Below the pieces are notes generated by a model. The model was not told the DNA's origin. It saw only the letters and a list, made by a program, of their open reading frames with translations, and ran no database searches. Positions 46,441 through 57,858 of a DNA stretch of 64,000 bases are shown here, piece after piece (the first letter of the stretch is position 1; every line of letters starts with the position of its first letter). The position numbers and the translations under genes are program-made. The stretch comes from Ignelater luminosus (Eukaryota > Arthropoda > Insecta > Coleoptera > Elateridae), in NCBI GenBank assembly GCA_011009095.1, contig VTPC01003838.1, positions 15,812 through 79,811 on the forward strand, given 5' to 3'.

Positions 46441-47400
46441 GCGTTTCGTATTAAATGCCTGCATATTGCGTGAAAAACGCAGAAAATCTACTCTAAACAC
46501 TCCAAGACACTTGGAATATCTGGCAACTAATAGCCCAAGTAATAATCACCCACCGTTTGCAAATTATTAGAATTTTCTAAAAACTCTGGAAATGTCGGTT
46601 AGTGATTAAATTTCTGAATACCCTACTTACGAGGGAATTACAGAAATTTTAACGACAAGCAGACGACTCTTAAGTTAATTGAATAAGCAAAATCGTATGT
46701 ACTTTCTTGATTTCTACCAAATCCTAAATTAAAAATAAAAAAATTTTTGTTCTGGTTGAGGTTTATTTTGGATGTTTATTGGTTGACTTACCAAATTTGT
46801 TGAAAACGTAATTCTCGGCGCATTAATATTTGGATACTACTGTTTTAAAAACTCGTTTTTGTTTAGTAATTTCCAAATAGTCTGCGTAAGCCAATTCAGT
46901 TTGCTTAACGATTCTATAGGCCTTCGGAAAAGTTGTAGGATTTGAGGGTGAAGCTTTTTTTAATAAAATATTCTATTGAGTTCTATTGAGTATTTAGCTA
47001 ACTGTCTGTTAGCTAAAGCTTTTAATAATCTTTGAGAACTGGTCATAATATTATCATCCAAATGTTGTACTGTTTTAATTTTAACATTTTTTGTAAAATC
47101 TCACATTTCTTCATGTGGCTCGGCAAATTGTTGAAGTAAAACTTTTTTCATTTGCGCCCATGTGTCAATCGAAAACGTTGCAATTTTATAATAAGCTCTG
47201 TGAATTGAGATTTATTTGATTATAATAAAAATTTAATTTGAGAACGTCAAAAATTTGCAGCATCATAAAATATATTAATAATCGACAATGTTCTAGATCT
47301 AGAGATTAACAAGTTGGGTTAGTTCTAATGAAAAATCGTTAGGTTAGTCTCGCACCGAATACCTTAGGTTTACCTTACAAGTTCAACATTTAGATTAGGT
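46441..47400 (-). mobile_element. Non-coding with a weak retroelement gag-like relic
   Basis: A partial ~235-bp monomer lies at 46441-46600. On the minus strand near 47205-46800 a broken frame reads SIDTWAQMKKVLLQQFAEPH, then LLKALANRQLAKYSIELNRI. This resembles the W..LK..L...F pattern of retrotransposon gag proteins. Stops interrupt it. The assignment is weak. Confidence 0.3.
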
Positions 47401-48839
47401 TCCTCTTAAATGCACAAATTTTTTAACGTTGTGCCACTCGAAATGTTGAAGAATCTTTAGACATAATCAGTGGCACTACGCCGGTTATTCAAAAAGTAGT
47501 CCAGAATTTACAAAGTTGTTAAGCTGCAAATCGATTCTAGGGACATTTACATAGTTTGCACTGTAGATGCTCATTGTGAAGCATGTTTTGTAGAGGAATG
47601 TGATGAAACTAATTGCATCCTGTTTTCGAGATGACGTATGACCTTACCTCAGGGCGTTGAACTTCGCAGGCTTCAAAAAATCAGTTTTACTAGAAAACGA
47701 CGTATTTCCCAGAAAAAACACAAGATTAGTTTTTTTCTTCCTAAGCGATCGATCACTGATTCCGAAAATAAAGATATTTTCAATTCTGCAGTGACGTAAC
47801 GATTCTTTTAGCGTAGGGGGCTAGCCCACCCTCGATTCTCCACCTCTGATAGAGATATCAAACACAAAACTACGTAAGATAGTAAACACCTTAGGTAATT
47901 CTATTTTTGAAATATTGGGAGAACAAGAAATCTTAAATGAACCTTTGACATCATGTATATCGAAAACTGTGCACTTTAGAAAAAAAACTTGTATGACAAA
48001 AACAATTAATAAATTACCGACATAGGTTTTTTAATTCATAGGTTACGCTAATTGGATTATTCATTCTTTTAATGGCACGTAACTGTTTGCGTTCAGGGCT
48101 GGCGTTAGAATATTTGGCTCCATCGTGTAGTAACCAGGGTGGTGCATTTAATGTCAAACTCAGTTGTATAATTTGCCCCATTTGCGGCAGCCCTGCTTTA
48201 GATAATCCCTGGGCACTACATTGCTTGTACAAAAAGTACTTAGGGACTTGAAGATACAGGTTTTCATAATATTATTTAAAATGTTTGAAAACTCTGGAAA
48301 TCTATTCCAACCACTCGTAGGCACTAAATAACCAATGGCTTACTAGTTCGAAACGTAGGAAATCTCAAAATAATCCGTAGTGCTACATTAACTGTAAAAG
48401 AAACACATCTAGAATGTACAAACATGTAAAGTTGCAAATTGAATTTGGGAACTTACAGCTGCGGATTTTCATGATATTATTAAATGTTTGAATATTCTCA
48501 GAAAAACGCTGGCAATGTACTCTGAACACTCTTAGTTACTAAATGATCAACAGATTGTTAATTTGAAATTACATATTACGTCATGGCATTCGAAACGTAA
48601 AAAAATCTTTAGATAATCCATGGCTCTACGCTGATTGTACAAAAAGTACATCTACAATTTATAGAACTATAAAACTGCAAATCGAAATTAGTGACTTACA
48701 TAGACTTTGGTTTTCATAATTTTCTTAAATGTCTGAATATTCTGGAAAGAACGCTGAACATTTTGGAAAAACGTTGGGAATCTACCCTTAAACACCCGTA
48801 CACTCTAAACAACCAATAGAATATTATTTCAAAAGTATG
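47401..48839. repeat. Several ~235-bp monomers and spacer
   Basis: Monomer-type sequence recurs at about 47400-47580 and 48240-48840, with TACAAAAAGTACATC, CGCTGGCAATGTACTCTGAA and ACACCCGTACACTCTAAACA. The stretch 47580-48200 is unassigned. Confidence 0.45.
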
Positions 48840-49600
48840 TTGTCCATATGTAGTTTCCTGGTGCAAACTCCTTCGCCACGCATTCTTTATCTCTTAGTTT
48901 GCTTTGAAGGAAGCCAATCAGTAATATATCAGTGCCAAGCTTTTCTGCAATTTGATTCTTTTTATTTAAGATACTTAATTGAATGCTGCACGTTTACAAA
49001 TATTTAGTTGTGGAATATTTGCTTATTTATTTGTACCCATGCGTAAGACCACCAAATGACTAGTACGGTGCATTACAATTACATTCTTGGTTTTCATGGT
49101 TTTATTATTATGAATAACTAGTATGCACGGTATGCAACGTACTTATTTACCACCAGGGAGGAAGGAGCTCATCAACTAATTAGTAATATGGAAATTATTG
49201 AATTCCATCAGACATGATATGTCAGTGATTGAATGATTTGATTTTTTAAATCTTCATTATATAGGGTGCCTCAAGGTTTTATTATCATTCTGTTCTTTCC
49301 AACACTTTCTTTTTTTAAGTATAATCCTAACAACCTGTTTTATGCAGAAATCGATTATCTTGGCTACAGCGAATTTTATTTGGAAACATCCATTTATATA
49401 GGGGGGAAATCGCATATATTATAGAAAAAATAGGAAACGTGAAATCTTGCGATAATTCTTGCTGTATGTTGAATAATCTCTGAGGCTTTATTAAATCTTT
49501 AACGTTGATCACTATGTACCGTATAAAAAACAGTAAAATAGAAAATAGTTTTATAGTGATAAAATGACCAAGTCAGCTTATACGGCTTAGGTCGCTTGGA
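48840..49600. repeat. Right copy of the segmental duplication
   Basis: Diverged partner of 30801-32330. It stops matching just after GTCAGCTTATACGGCTTAGG, where the left copy passes into the Jockey LINE. Confidence 0.5.
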
Positions 49601-51639
49601 TCAGGAAACACAGGAAACCGACCAGTATCAAGCCTGGAATATAATTAGGATTTTATGACCAAAAACAACAAATACCAATTATTTAGTTGGGCGCCGTTAT
49701 TTTCTTAAAGGAACCTGGAGGAAAGCAAAAGCCGGATGAATCGTAGTCTTGTTAGTTGGCAATTAAGATAAACAGACACAGTGGTGAAACGTCAACCAAC
49801 AGTAATTTTATTATATTAATTATTAAGCCAAAAGCTAAGACACGGTCCCGCTTTACCTGGAAAACCTGAAAGGCCTGAAAATGTCAGGAAGTTTCTAACC
49901 ATCCACAAAGTCATGGAATAGTCGGGGGATTCAATAAAAATCTTTAAAAGTCATAGAATTTAAGATTAAGGTTTAGAAAGACTTTTGTTGGAAAAAACTC
50001 AAAGAGATATCTAGGAAAAAAGTAACAGTCAAGGAGTTTTGAAACTATATAGAAACTAATTAATCTAAACTAACCAAGATTACTCCCTTTTATAAGAGCG
50101 GGAAATCATCAGATGAAGACCAACCAAGAACAAGACTATTTAAAGAGATATTCCCCTATAGAAAAATGTAGCTGTTTTTTAATACTAGGTGGTAATATAC
50201 GAAATTTCAATTTTACCCTACAATTTCCGAGGGGAAGCTTACGCAAAACAGATTATCAATAATACGCAACCACTCGTTCTAAAATTCGCTGATCGAATGA
50301 ATGTCAAAACACCATACGTGATAGATCATGTAGATTGATCAACTTAGACTAGAAAGTGGATCTGAAAGTTTCATCGATGCTTTTCGACCCTTTTTATAAT
50401 TTATGATAAAAATAAAACTTTTACACGGGATGGACAAGAAATATCTGAAGAATTTATAGAAATATAATCATTTTGAAATAAATCAACAGGGGGAGCTATG
50501 AAAGTTCTGGAACTGGAGCTCCTGTACACATAATATGGATTACATGTGGGCTTTGCAGGATGTCTTTAGTTTTCTCTTAGGGTGCCTGGAAATATGGGAC
50601 CGGGTGGAGTTCTCAGGGTGTCGAGAGCGGCGGTTCAGTTCTGCTCGATGGCTCTTTTCTGTTAAGACAGGGTTTCGATTCGCCTGGAAGACCTGAAAGA
50701 CCTGAAAATGTCAGGAATTTTCTAACCATTCCTAAAAGTCATGGAATAATCAGGGAATTCAACAAAAATCTTTAAAAGTAAATGTAATATTAAGGTCTGG
50801 AAAGACTTTTGTTTTAAAAGAAACTCGAAAAGATATCTAGGAAGAAAGTAATAGTCAGGGAGTTTTGAAACTACAAAGAAACTAATTAATTTAAACTAAC
50901 CAAGTTTACTTTAACTTCTAAACAGTAAGTACTAAAATAAATATGTAAAATTTATTTTGTTTAATTCATCAGCCATCTAACTACGGACAACTATATCATC
51001 GTAGAAAAAAAGCAAAACATTGCAATTCACAGCTGATCCTTCAGGGACATAATCTTGCGGTTTCTCTTTCCAATGATCTGATCTTGTATAGTGATCAGGA
51101 ACCCTTCAGTTTCTGAAAATAGATCAGCAGTGGTTAGTTAGATGTTTGACGATGAAAACTTTTTTCTGTACTTATTTGTAGATCCTAGTCACTGATCGAT
51201 TTTGATGATGTTTCATAAATCAATATCGTTGCGCTCTAGATATTGTGCTTGGAGAAGATCAAGATAATCATTGGACTTATCGTTCTTGTTTCCCTTGATA
51301 TACCTACATTAAAGGTTTTACACTTATCAAATTCAAACGGGGTCATCGTACCGTTGTTCAATGCAAATTTTTACTTGGCAAAACAATTCTTCTAAAGCCG
51401 CAATTTGAATGCAGTGACGGTAGACCAGGGAATTTCGGTGCAGGATGAATAATGGTCACGACCTGCGGAAAGGCCTAAACTTCGAGTGCAGGCCGATCGG
51501 GATGGGGCTGGAAATTGTAAATTCATAGCCTGTTCTAATTAGAGAGATGAGAAATAGTTCAAAACTAATTGCTGAGCAAAAATATATTGGGCTTAAACGA
51601 TCTTCTGGAAAGTTTTAATTCTAATTGAGCGAGTTACGA
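49601..51639. repeat. Non-coding with a ~225-bp direct repeat pair
   Basis: 49860-50085 and 50680-50905 are direct repeats sharing CCTGAAAATGTCAGGAA, AACTAATTAATCTAAACTAA-like ends and GGAGTTTTGAAACTA. About 590 bp separate them. No reverse transcriptase or primer-binding site is evident, so an LTR pair is unproven. The flanks have no recognised gene. Confidence 0.4.
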
Positions 51640-52375
51640 TCTTATTACCATTGCGATCTACATGCTACGACCATTTTTCGTTGCCATCATCTTCTTCTTC
51701 TTCCTTCTTTGCTTTAGCCGATTTCGCCTGTTTATTCTTCGTCCACTTGCTTTCTTTCAAGGCTCGTCCTACGCTTCTATATCCTGATGGTGACTCTTTT
51801 ATCTTCCAATCGGTTGATATGTTCATTCCACTTTTTTTTTCTATTTAATACACAGTTGTTAATATCGTCTACTTTACGTTATGTTTCTTATATTTTCGCT
51901 TCTCTCTCTGTCCATAAGTGTCTTTCCGGCTATTCTGTGGCCCATCCTCACTTCTGCTGTTTCTAATAGTCTGGTCTAGTTTCTGCTGTATTTGTCATCA
52001 CTGATCTTATTGCTGTTTTGTATATTCTAGATTTCGCTTCGCTTTCTCTATTTTTGTTGCGCCACATGATATTATTAAGCAGCCCGCAATCCATGCCGCC
52101 TTTTGTTTGTTCCATCAACTTTCCTTCAACGTCACCGCAGCTGGAGATTTCTACCTCAAGATATTTAAATTTCATTTCCTGTTTAGTAACTTCTCCATCA
52201 AGCACGAGTTTACATCGCATGGGCGTTTTTGATGTTGTAAGTCGTTTTCGCCTTTCGTGGCTTGCAGGCCATCGTTGGCATAGCATTTAATGGTAATATC
52301 TTCCTCTCCCATTTTGTATCCTTTTGCTGTGCGCAACATTTTTTATTATCTCGTCTTTGATTACACTAAAGAGAA
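51640..52375 (-). mobile_element. Non-LTR retrotransposon relic (reverse transcriptase C-terminus)
   Basis: Minus-strand frames in order: QLSPLLFSVIKDEI (about 52365), KCYANDGLQA (YADD box as YAND, about 52265), EMKFKYLEVEISSCGDVEGK, KSRIYKTAIRSVMTNTAETR (about 51985), HRIAGKTLMDRERSENIR (about 51930), and SPSGYRSVGR further on. This is the usual order at the end of an arthropod LINE reverse transcriptase. Frameshifts and stops separate the pieces. Confidence 0.75.
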
Positions 52376-54256
52376 GAGGACTCAGTTGTACCTGCACAAA
52401 TGACATCTACATTAATGCTTAAAATAGTTCTAGATGGGATCGCTGTGTTTGCTTCCTTTCGATAGCTCAAATAGAACTATACTAAAAACTCTTCCGATTA
52501 CTTGGATTATATCAACAGACGTGTCTAGTAAAAATAAAAATTTTGTTGTATCTGTGTTTGTTGAAAAACAAAAGGGTTAGATATTTAAAGGACCCACAAT
52601 ACAATCAAAACCAAGTTAGAAAGTCTTGATGTACGCGGGTCTGGATCCGCAAATCAACCCTTTCCAGATAATAGCGACTTTCTGTTATATTGATGTTGCA
52701 ATCTGTATTCTTTGAGGTGTTCGGACTGATCAAACTTTTAGAACTTTCTGAGCTTTTTCATTTGGTTTGAGCTTTGAATCAGTTAAGTTATTCCAAGCAA
52801 TGAAGTTTTTCTTTATTATATTAGTTATTGCTACCTGAAGACCTTCATGTCTTTTAGTTGGAAGATAGATATTACAAGAGTACGAAGATCTGATGTTGCT
52901 TCAGGGCGCAGTAATTGTTAAAGGTGTGGTTATCCTCTTTTGATCACTTATGAAGCTGTTGAAACGTAGCCGAGATATTTAAAGTATACACGTCCAAAAA
53001 GAGCTAAGTCCGTGTTATTTAACTTTTTACTGATATCGCCTTGTGGTAGCGTTTTAAATGTTCTATACCTCTTACAAGCACTTGTGCAGCACTGCTTTGT
53101 CTCAAAATTTGATATAAAAGGCCGGCTGGATTTTGGACAGGTCGATAATACTGACCATCATTCTACCAACAGCGAAAACCCAATCCCCATACCTGTTACA
53201 ATTTCCAACCTAGAACTTGTGTTACCTTTATGACCGTTTCAATTAGCCGAAAATTTAGTTTTGAGACAGCAGGCATTAAGAATCGGTATAAGAGGATTTT
53301 AGTATGATAGGAAAAATAAAAAAAAACTGGAAACCTTTCTATTTGAATATTTTTAATAATAAAAAGAAGAAAGCCTAATTAGAGAAAACGGACAAAAAGC
53401 TATTAAACCTCTATTCTTCCATCATGTATTTAAACGCGTAGTTTATTTGTTTCAAAACTGTAATATATTTTGAAACTCAATATGTGTTATCACCTGATGC
53501 AGATCGGTCTCATTTTTGCTAAATTAAAGAAGTTTTCTGATTTTGTCGTAGCTTTCTAATATACGTCTGCTAAGCAAGCAACGCGTATTTCATCGAGTTA
53601 GCCAGTTCAAAAAGGTCGTTGGAGTTTTTGCAGTAATTTGACTGCGGAGGAATTTATTGGTTCTTTGTAAAGGTGAGTAAAAAGGTTTGCTCGTTCTAAA
53701 GAACCGGCTGGAAATATGTGGATCGGAACTGCTTAAGATATCTTGCACTGAACTAAAAGTCAAGTTCGCTGTCAGTTAATAAACCATAGAAAGTTTTAGT
53801 TTTGAATGTTATGGGAATGTTCGCGCGTTGCCAAATGTACTTTAGATATATGCTACACGTATATCGAGAAGTGTCTTAAGAGTGACGTAGAAAGGGTATG
53901 CTATTTAAGAAACTCAGTAAAAGCAATAGCTTTAAAAGAATCAAAAACAAGCGACAAACGGAACAAAATTGTAAAAAAAAAGAAAAAATTATGCAAATTT
54001 TATATTATGAATGGTACATTGTTCTACATTTTGTTATCCAATCAGCATGGCATTATTTGCTAGTTGAGAAGCAAAATTAGTAATTAAAAGTAACGGCTTA
54101 ATTGTTAAAAATGTGCATTTGAAAAAATATAAATAATAAGCAATTAGATCAAGTATGGCAATTTAGCCAAATTGTTATTGGTATTATCTTATTATTGCCC
54201 CGCAGTTAGCACATGTTTATCTGTTGACCTATTCTTTTTAGTTTAATTGGAATGCT
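52376..54256. repeat. Upstream part of duplication unit 3
   Basis: Runs in parallel with 41400-43338, beginning near GTACCTGCACAAATGACATC. The short conserved frame is at 53012-53233. No gene is proven. Confidence 0.6.
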
Positions 54257-54263
54257 TATAAAA
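54257..54263 (+). promoter_or_regulatory. TATA box of gene D
   Basis: TATAAAACCCT, 74 bases upstream of the ATG. Confidence 0.65.
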
Positions 54264-54330
54264 CCCTGCCACGTTTCGCTCACAGTAACATTTATTTCTC
54301 TTTAGTTGCTTTGATTGCGCATATCTCAAC

Positions 54331-57300
54331 ATGCAGAATCTGTTAGAAAAAGTTCTGACTGTTTCTTTTGCAGGTAAGAATGCTTTGAAATCTAAGATAA
54401 TTACTAATGAATACGGTGCACTTAACCCTACTTTGGATATAGATTTATCGGTTGCTTTTGAAGGTCAACGGGACCTATTGGGGTCTTCACAACCTTCCAC
54501 TTTCTATTTTGCAATTTTCAATACAAAATATCGTAGTAGAGAAGAACTAGAGATGAATAGTACTTTGTAAAAACTATATTTAATCTATTCCGCTATACAG
54601 GGTGGTCCAAGATTCCGCTCTAGTAAGATAATAGCTTTATGTTAGGAAATAGAAACAAATTGAAAGCATACAGCAACATAGTGCATTTGGAAGCATAACC
54701 TAAAAATATTTTGAATTATACAGGGTGTTCTATTTGTTTGTGGCAGCATCTTACATTATTTTTCCAAACGGAACACCCTGTATATTACTTCATTTTTGGA
54801 TTCCCTTTTGCATTTAGATTCATTTTTATTAATCACATGTTTGGTCTAAATTGCGCCGTTTTCGAGATATTTAGTATTTTTTGAAAAAATTTAGTTTTAC
54901 ATTGTTTTAGAATTTTGAAATATCTCTGGAACTAAACAGGATACAAAGATACGGTTTGATCATCGTGTCAAATACGGGTTGCTACATCAATTGTGTTACA
55001 AATGGCATTGTTAAAGATTACTATGGTCCCATTATGGATCATTGAAAATGAAGATCTTCAATCATGGATAACTTGATATTTTTAAATAGAACGATATAAA
55101 AATTTTTGTATAATCAGACTTAAAATTTAATTTTCTTTTATTTTTATTTAATGGACATTGGGTCTATGGTTTAAGCGTTATTTTATAAAAACGCTAATTT
55201 TGGTTGCTGGTGCGCCGTCGTTGAAAAATTAGTGTATTTTTTAAGTATAGCCCTCTGCTTACAAAATACAATACAACAAAATACAATTTTTCAACACGAT
55301 GGCACACCAGAGAATCGTCACGTTACAAATCATCTTAATAATACGTATTGACGATGAATTGGTTGCCATAGCCCTGTAAGATGACCTGCAAAATGTAATG
55401 TAGTAGTAGGTACTGTTTTGTTGAAAATTGCTAGAGTTCCTTTCTTTTGTTTTGTTCAAAACACAAAAAAATATAAATCTACATGTACATACGAATAATT
55501 CAAATGTTAGTTGCAACTACTGTTTCTAAGCACAGCCCTCTTTACTAAATATGGTTATTTAAATTAACAAAATTAGCGTTTTTATAAAATAACGCTTAAA
55601 CCACCGCAGATAGACCCAAAGTCCATTAAATAAAAATGAAAGAAAATTAAATTTTAAGTCTGATTACACAAAAATTATTATATCGTTCTATTTAAAAATA
55701 TCAAGTTATCCATGATTGAAGATCTTCATTTTCAATTATCCATAATGGGACCATAGTAATCTTTAACAATGTCATTTGTAACACAATTGATGTAGCAACC
55801 CGTATTTGACACGATGATCAAACCATATCTTCTTATCCTGTTTAGTTCCAGAGATTTCAAAATTCTAAAACAATGTAAAACTAAATTTTTTCAAAAAATA
55901 CTGAATATTTCGAAAACGACGCAATTTAGACCAAACGTGTGATTAATAAAAATGAATCTAAATGTAATAGGGAATCCAAAAATGAAGTAATATACAGGGT
56001 GTTCTGTTTGGAAAAACAATGTAAGATGCTGCCACAAACAAATAGAACACCCTGTATAATTCAAAATATTTTTAGGTTATGCTTCCAGAGGCACTATGTT
56101 GCTTTCTGCTTTCAATTTGTTTCTATTTCCTAATATAAAGCTATTATCTTACTAGAGCGGAATCTTGGACCACCCTGTATTGTACCAAAGAGTAATGTCT
56201 ACCAGTTCAATAACGACAAATATAAATTTTTGCCAAGTGCAAAGTGAAACCGAGGAAGGAATAAATTTTAGATAATCTAAGCCTGTACAATATAAAAATA
56301 TTCTTGTGTAGGTGTTTTGTTGTTCCACGAAGTAGAACTTGGAAATGAATTTTTTTAAATGGAACGTCTACTAAATTTACCTTTCACTTAACTTCTCAAA
56401 CAAACAAAGTGGGTAGTTATTTATGCAATATTTTTTATTTATAGTTCTGCTATACAATGTTCAAGCAATTGTACCTCCAGTAGTAACGTGCCTGTGTCCA
56501 TTACTTCCAACAATAGGTAAGATCAGTGACTATTGCTCTCTAACACTAACAGTAAATACCATATATATTCACTTCATCACAGTCATAGCAAACCTATAGC
56601 ATAAATACAATCTGAGAGGCAATACGTAGTGTTACCCTGTGCACTTTCGTATCGTAATAATTACGCAGACTGGGTGATAACGTTGAAGAACTATTCTTTC
56701 AGTTTGGTCGGGCCTTTAATAGTTTGGTAGTCCCGGATGGGAGTGATGTCGCTTTATGATTGGTTAATTGCTATTGAGCCTCAGCAACAGTAGGAGGTTC
56801 AAATGGCTTCTAAGCATCCATAATATTCTTCATTTGCTTTCCTATCATTGCGGGACATACATATTCCGATAGTGTCTTATTAGATTCATTTATAGTTTTA
56901 CACTCTTTTATTAGTGCCGCCTTTTAATCCAAGTGATGTCAGTTTCACAATAGCCACCAGAAAATCTCCACAACCTGTACCATTCAATGCAAACAATTTA
57001 GAAATCGTGGAAAATAAACCGACTAAAATCAATATTGCTGGATGGTTACAGCTTACGACTGGACCACTATCATATTTTCCAAATATTACTAGAGAATATT
57101 TGCAAAAAGGAGATTATAATGTCATTTTGGTGCACGCGGATAAACTGATGACTATGTTGGAAATAGAGAGTGTTCAGTATGTAGAACCAATTGGTAAGTA
57201 ACATTAGCGGTACAAACGGTAACTTTTTATTCTTTCTGTCTTGTATTTAGTGCAAACTGTTGCTGAAATGTTAATATCACTTCGTGCTGAAAACAGACTC

Positions 57301-57858
57301 TTCTTCAACAATGTACATATAATTGGACAAGGCCTGGGAGCTCATATTGCTGGTCTTGTAGGACTTTACATATATAGAAAGATGAACGAACAAATTTACA
57401 GAGTGACAGCTGTGGAAGTATCTAAGCTTGGTTTTGAGTCAGCACCAGCTGACAAACGAGTGGACAAGATGGATGCTAAAATAGTTGATATTTATCACAC
57501 GGCAGCTGGTACGCTTGGTTTAAATATGTCTCTTGGTACTATTGATTTCTGGATAAATGGCGGAAATGTTCCGCAACCAGGATGTCTTGCTCCTCAGATA
57601 TTTCAAGAAGATCTAGTCTCCATAGGCCTCTGCAGTTTTAAAATGAGCATATGGTATTATGTATACACAATTAGGTTTGTTGTTTTGGGTGAAAAATGTA
57701 ACAGCTATGCAAATTTTAAAGCAGGTTTGTGTGAACAGAATGAGAGGGCTTATTTCGGCGATGAATCCGGAACAAAGTACAAAGGCGATTTCTATTTAGA
57801 TTTAACGTGTTCTAATCAAAAATGTGTAAGTAATGTTAAACCGCTGAGAAAGCGTTGA
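54331..57858 (+). CDS. Gene D: secreted lipase-fold pseudoenzyme
   Basis: Exons: 54331-54373, 56445-56516, 56915-57193, 57251-57858; phase-1 GT..AG introns; 333 residues. Signal peptide residues 1-22 (ends NVQA). Exon 3 differs from gene C by only a couple of bases and likewise lacks the Pro-rich linker. GQGLG 157-161, Glu187 and Phe261 replace the catalytic Ser, Asp and His. The C-terminal FYLDLTCSNQKCVSNVKPLR and the 3' flank match gene B rather than C, so the gene is a mosaic. Intron 1 is about 2.07 kb because a 1580-bp foldback element sits in it; without it the intron would be ~489 bp, as in A and C. The frame is intact and the role is presumably as for C. Confidence 0.85.
54598..56177. 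mobile_element. 1580-bp foldback element in intron 1 of gene D
   Basis: Arms of roughly 600 bp run inward from CAGGGTGGTCCAAGATTCCG and end with the reverse complement. TA is duplicated at both edges; gene C has the empty site CGCTATATTGTACC. Each arm contains a nested ~65-bp palindrome (about 54720-54783 and 55994-56058) with ACAGGGTGTTC ends. The centre (about 55290-55420, plus) has a broken mariner-like frame (QHDGTPENRHVTNHLNN). A non-autonomous Tc1/mariner-type foldback element is the best reading. Confidence 0.8.
55289..55392 (+). mobile_element. mariner-like transposase relic inside the foldback element
   Basis: FQHDGTPENRHVTNHLNNTY, then stops, with IGCHSPVR and PA following. The order matches the QQDGAP...WIG...P..WPARSPD region of mariner transposases. 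Too decayed to function. Confidence 0.45.

Noticed and set aside
49860-50905. Intact LTR retrotransposon
   Set aside because: The 590 bases between the direct repeats encode nothing recognisable and I see no primer-binding site.
42885-54063. Frames of 85 codons at 42885 and 53806 with KCLKSDVERV
   Set aside because: The equivalent place in unit 1 (about 36470-36660) has no open frame and is interrupted, so similarity reflects the duplication only.
54331-54570. 79-codon frame continuing exon 1 of D into intron 1 (also in A)
   Set aside because: A conserved GTAAG donor lies at codon 15 and the downstream frame is broken in C, so this is intron read-through rather than a product.
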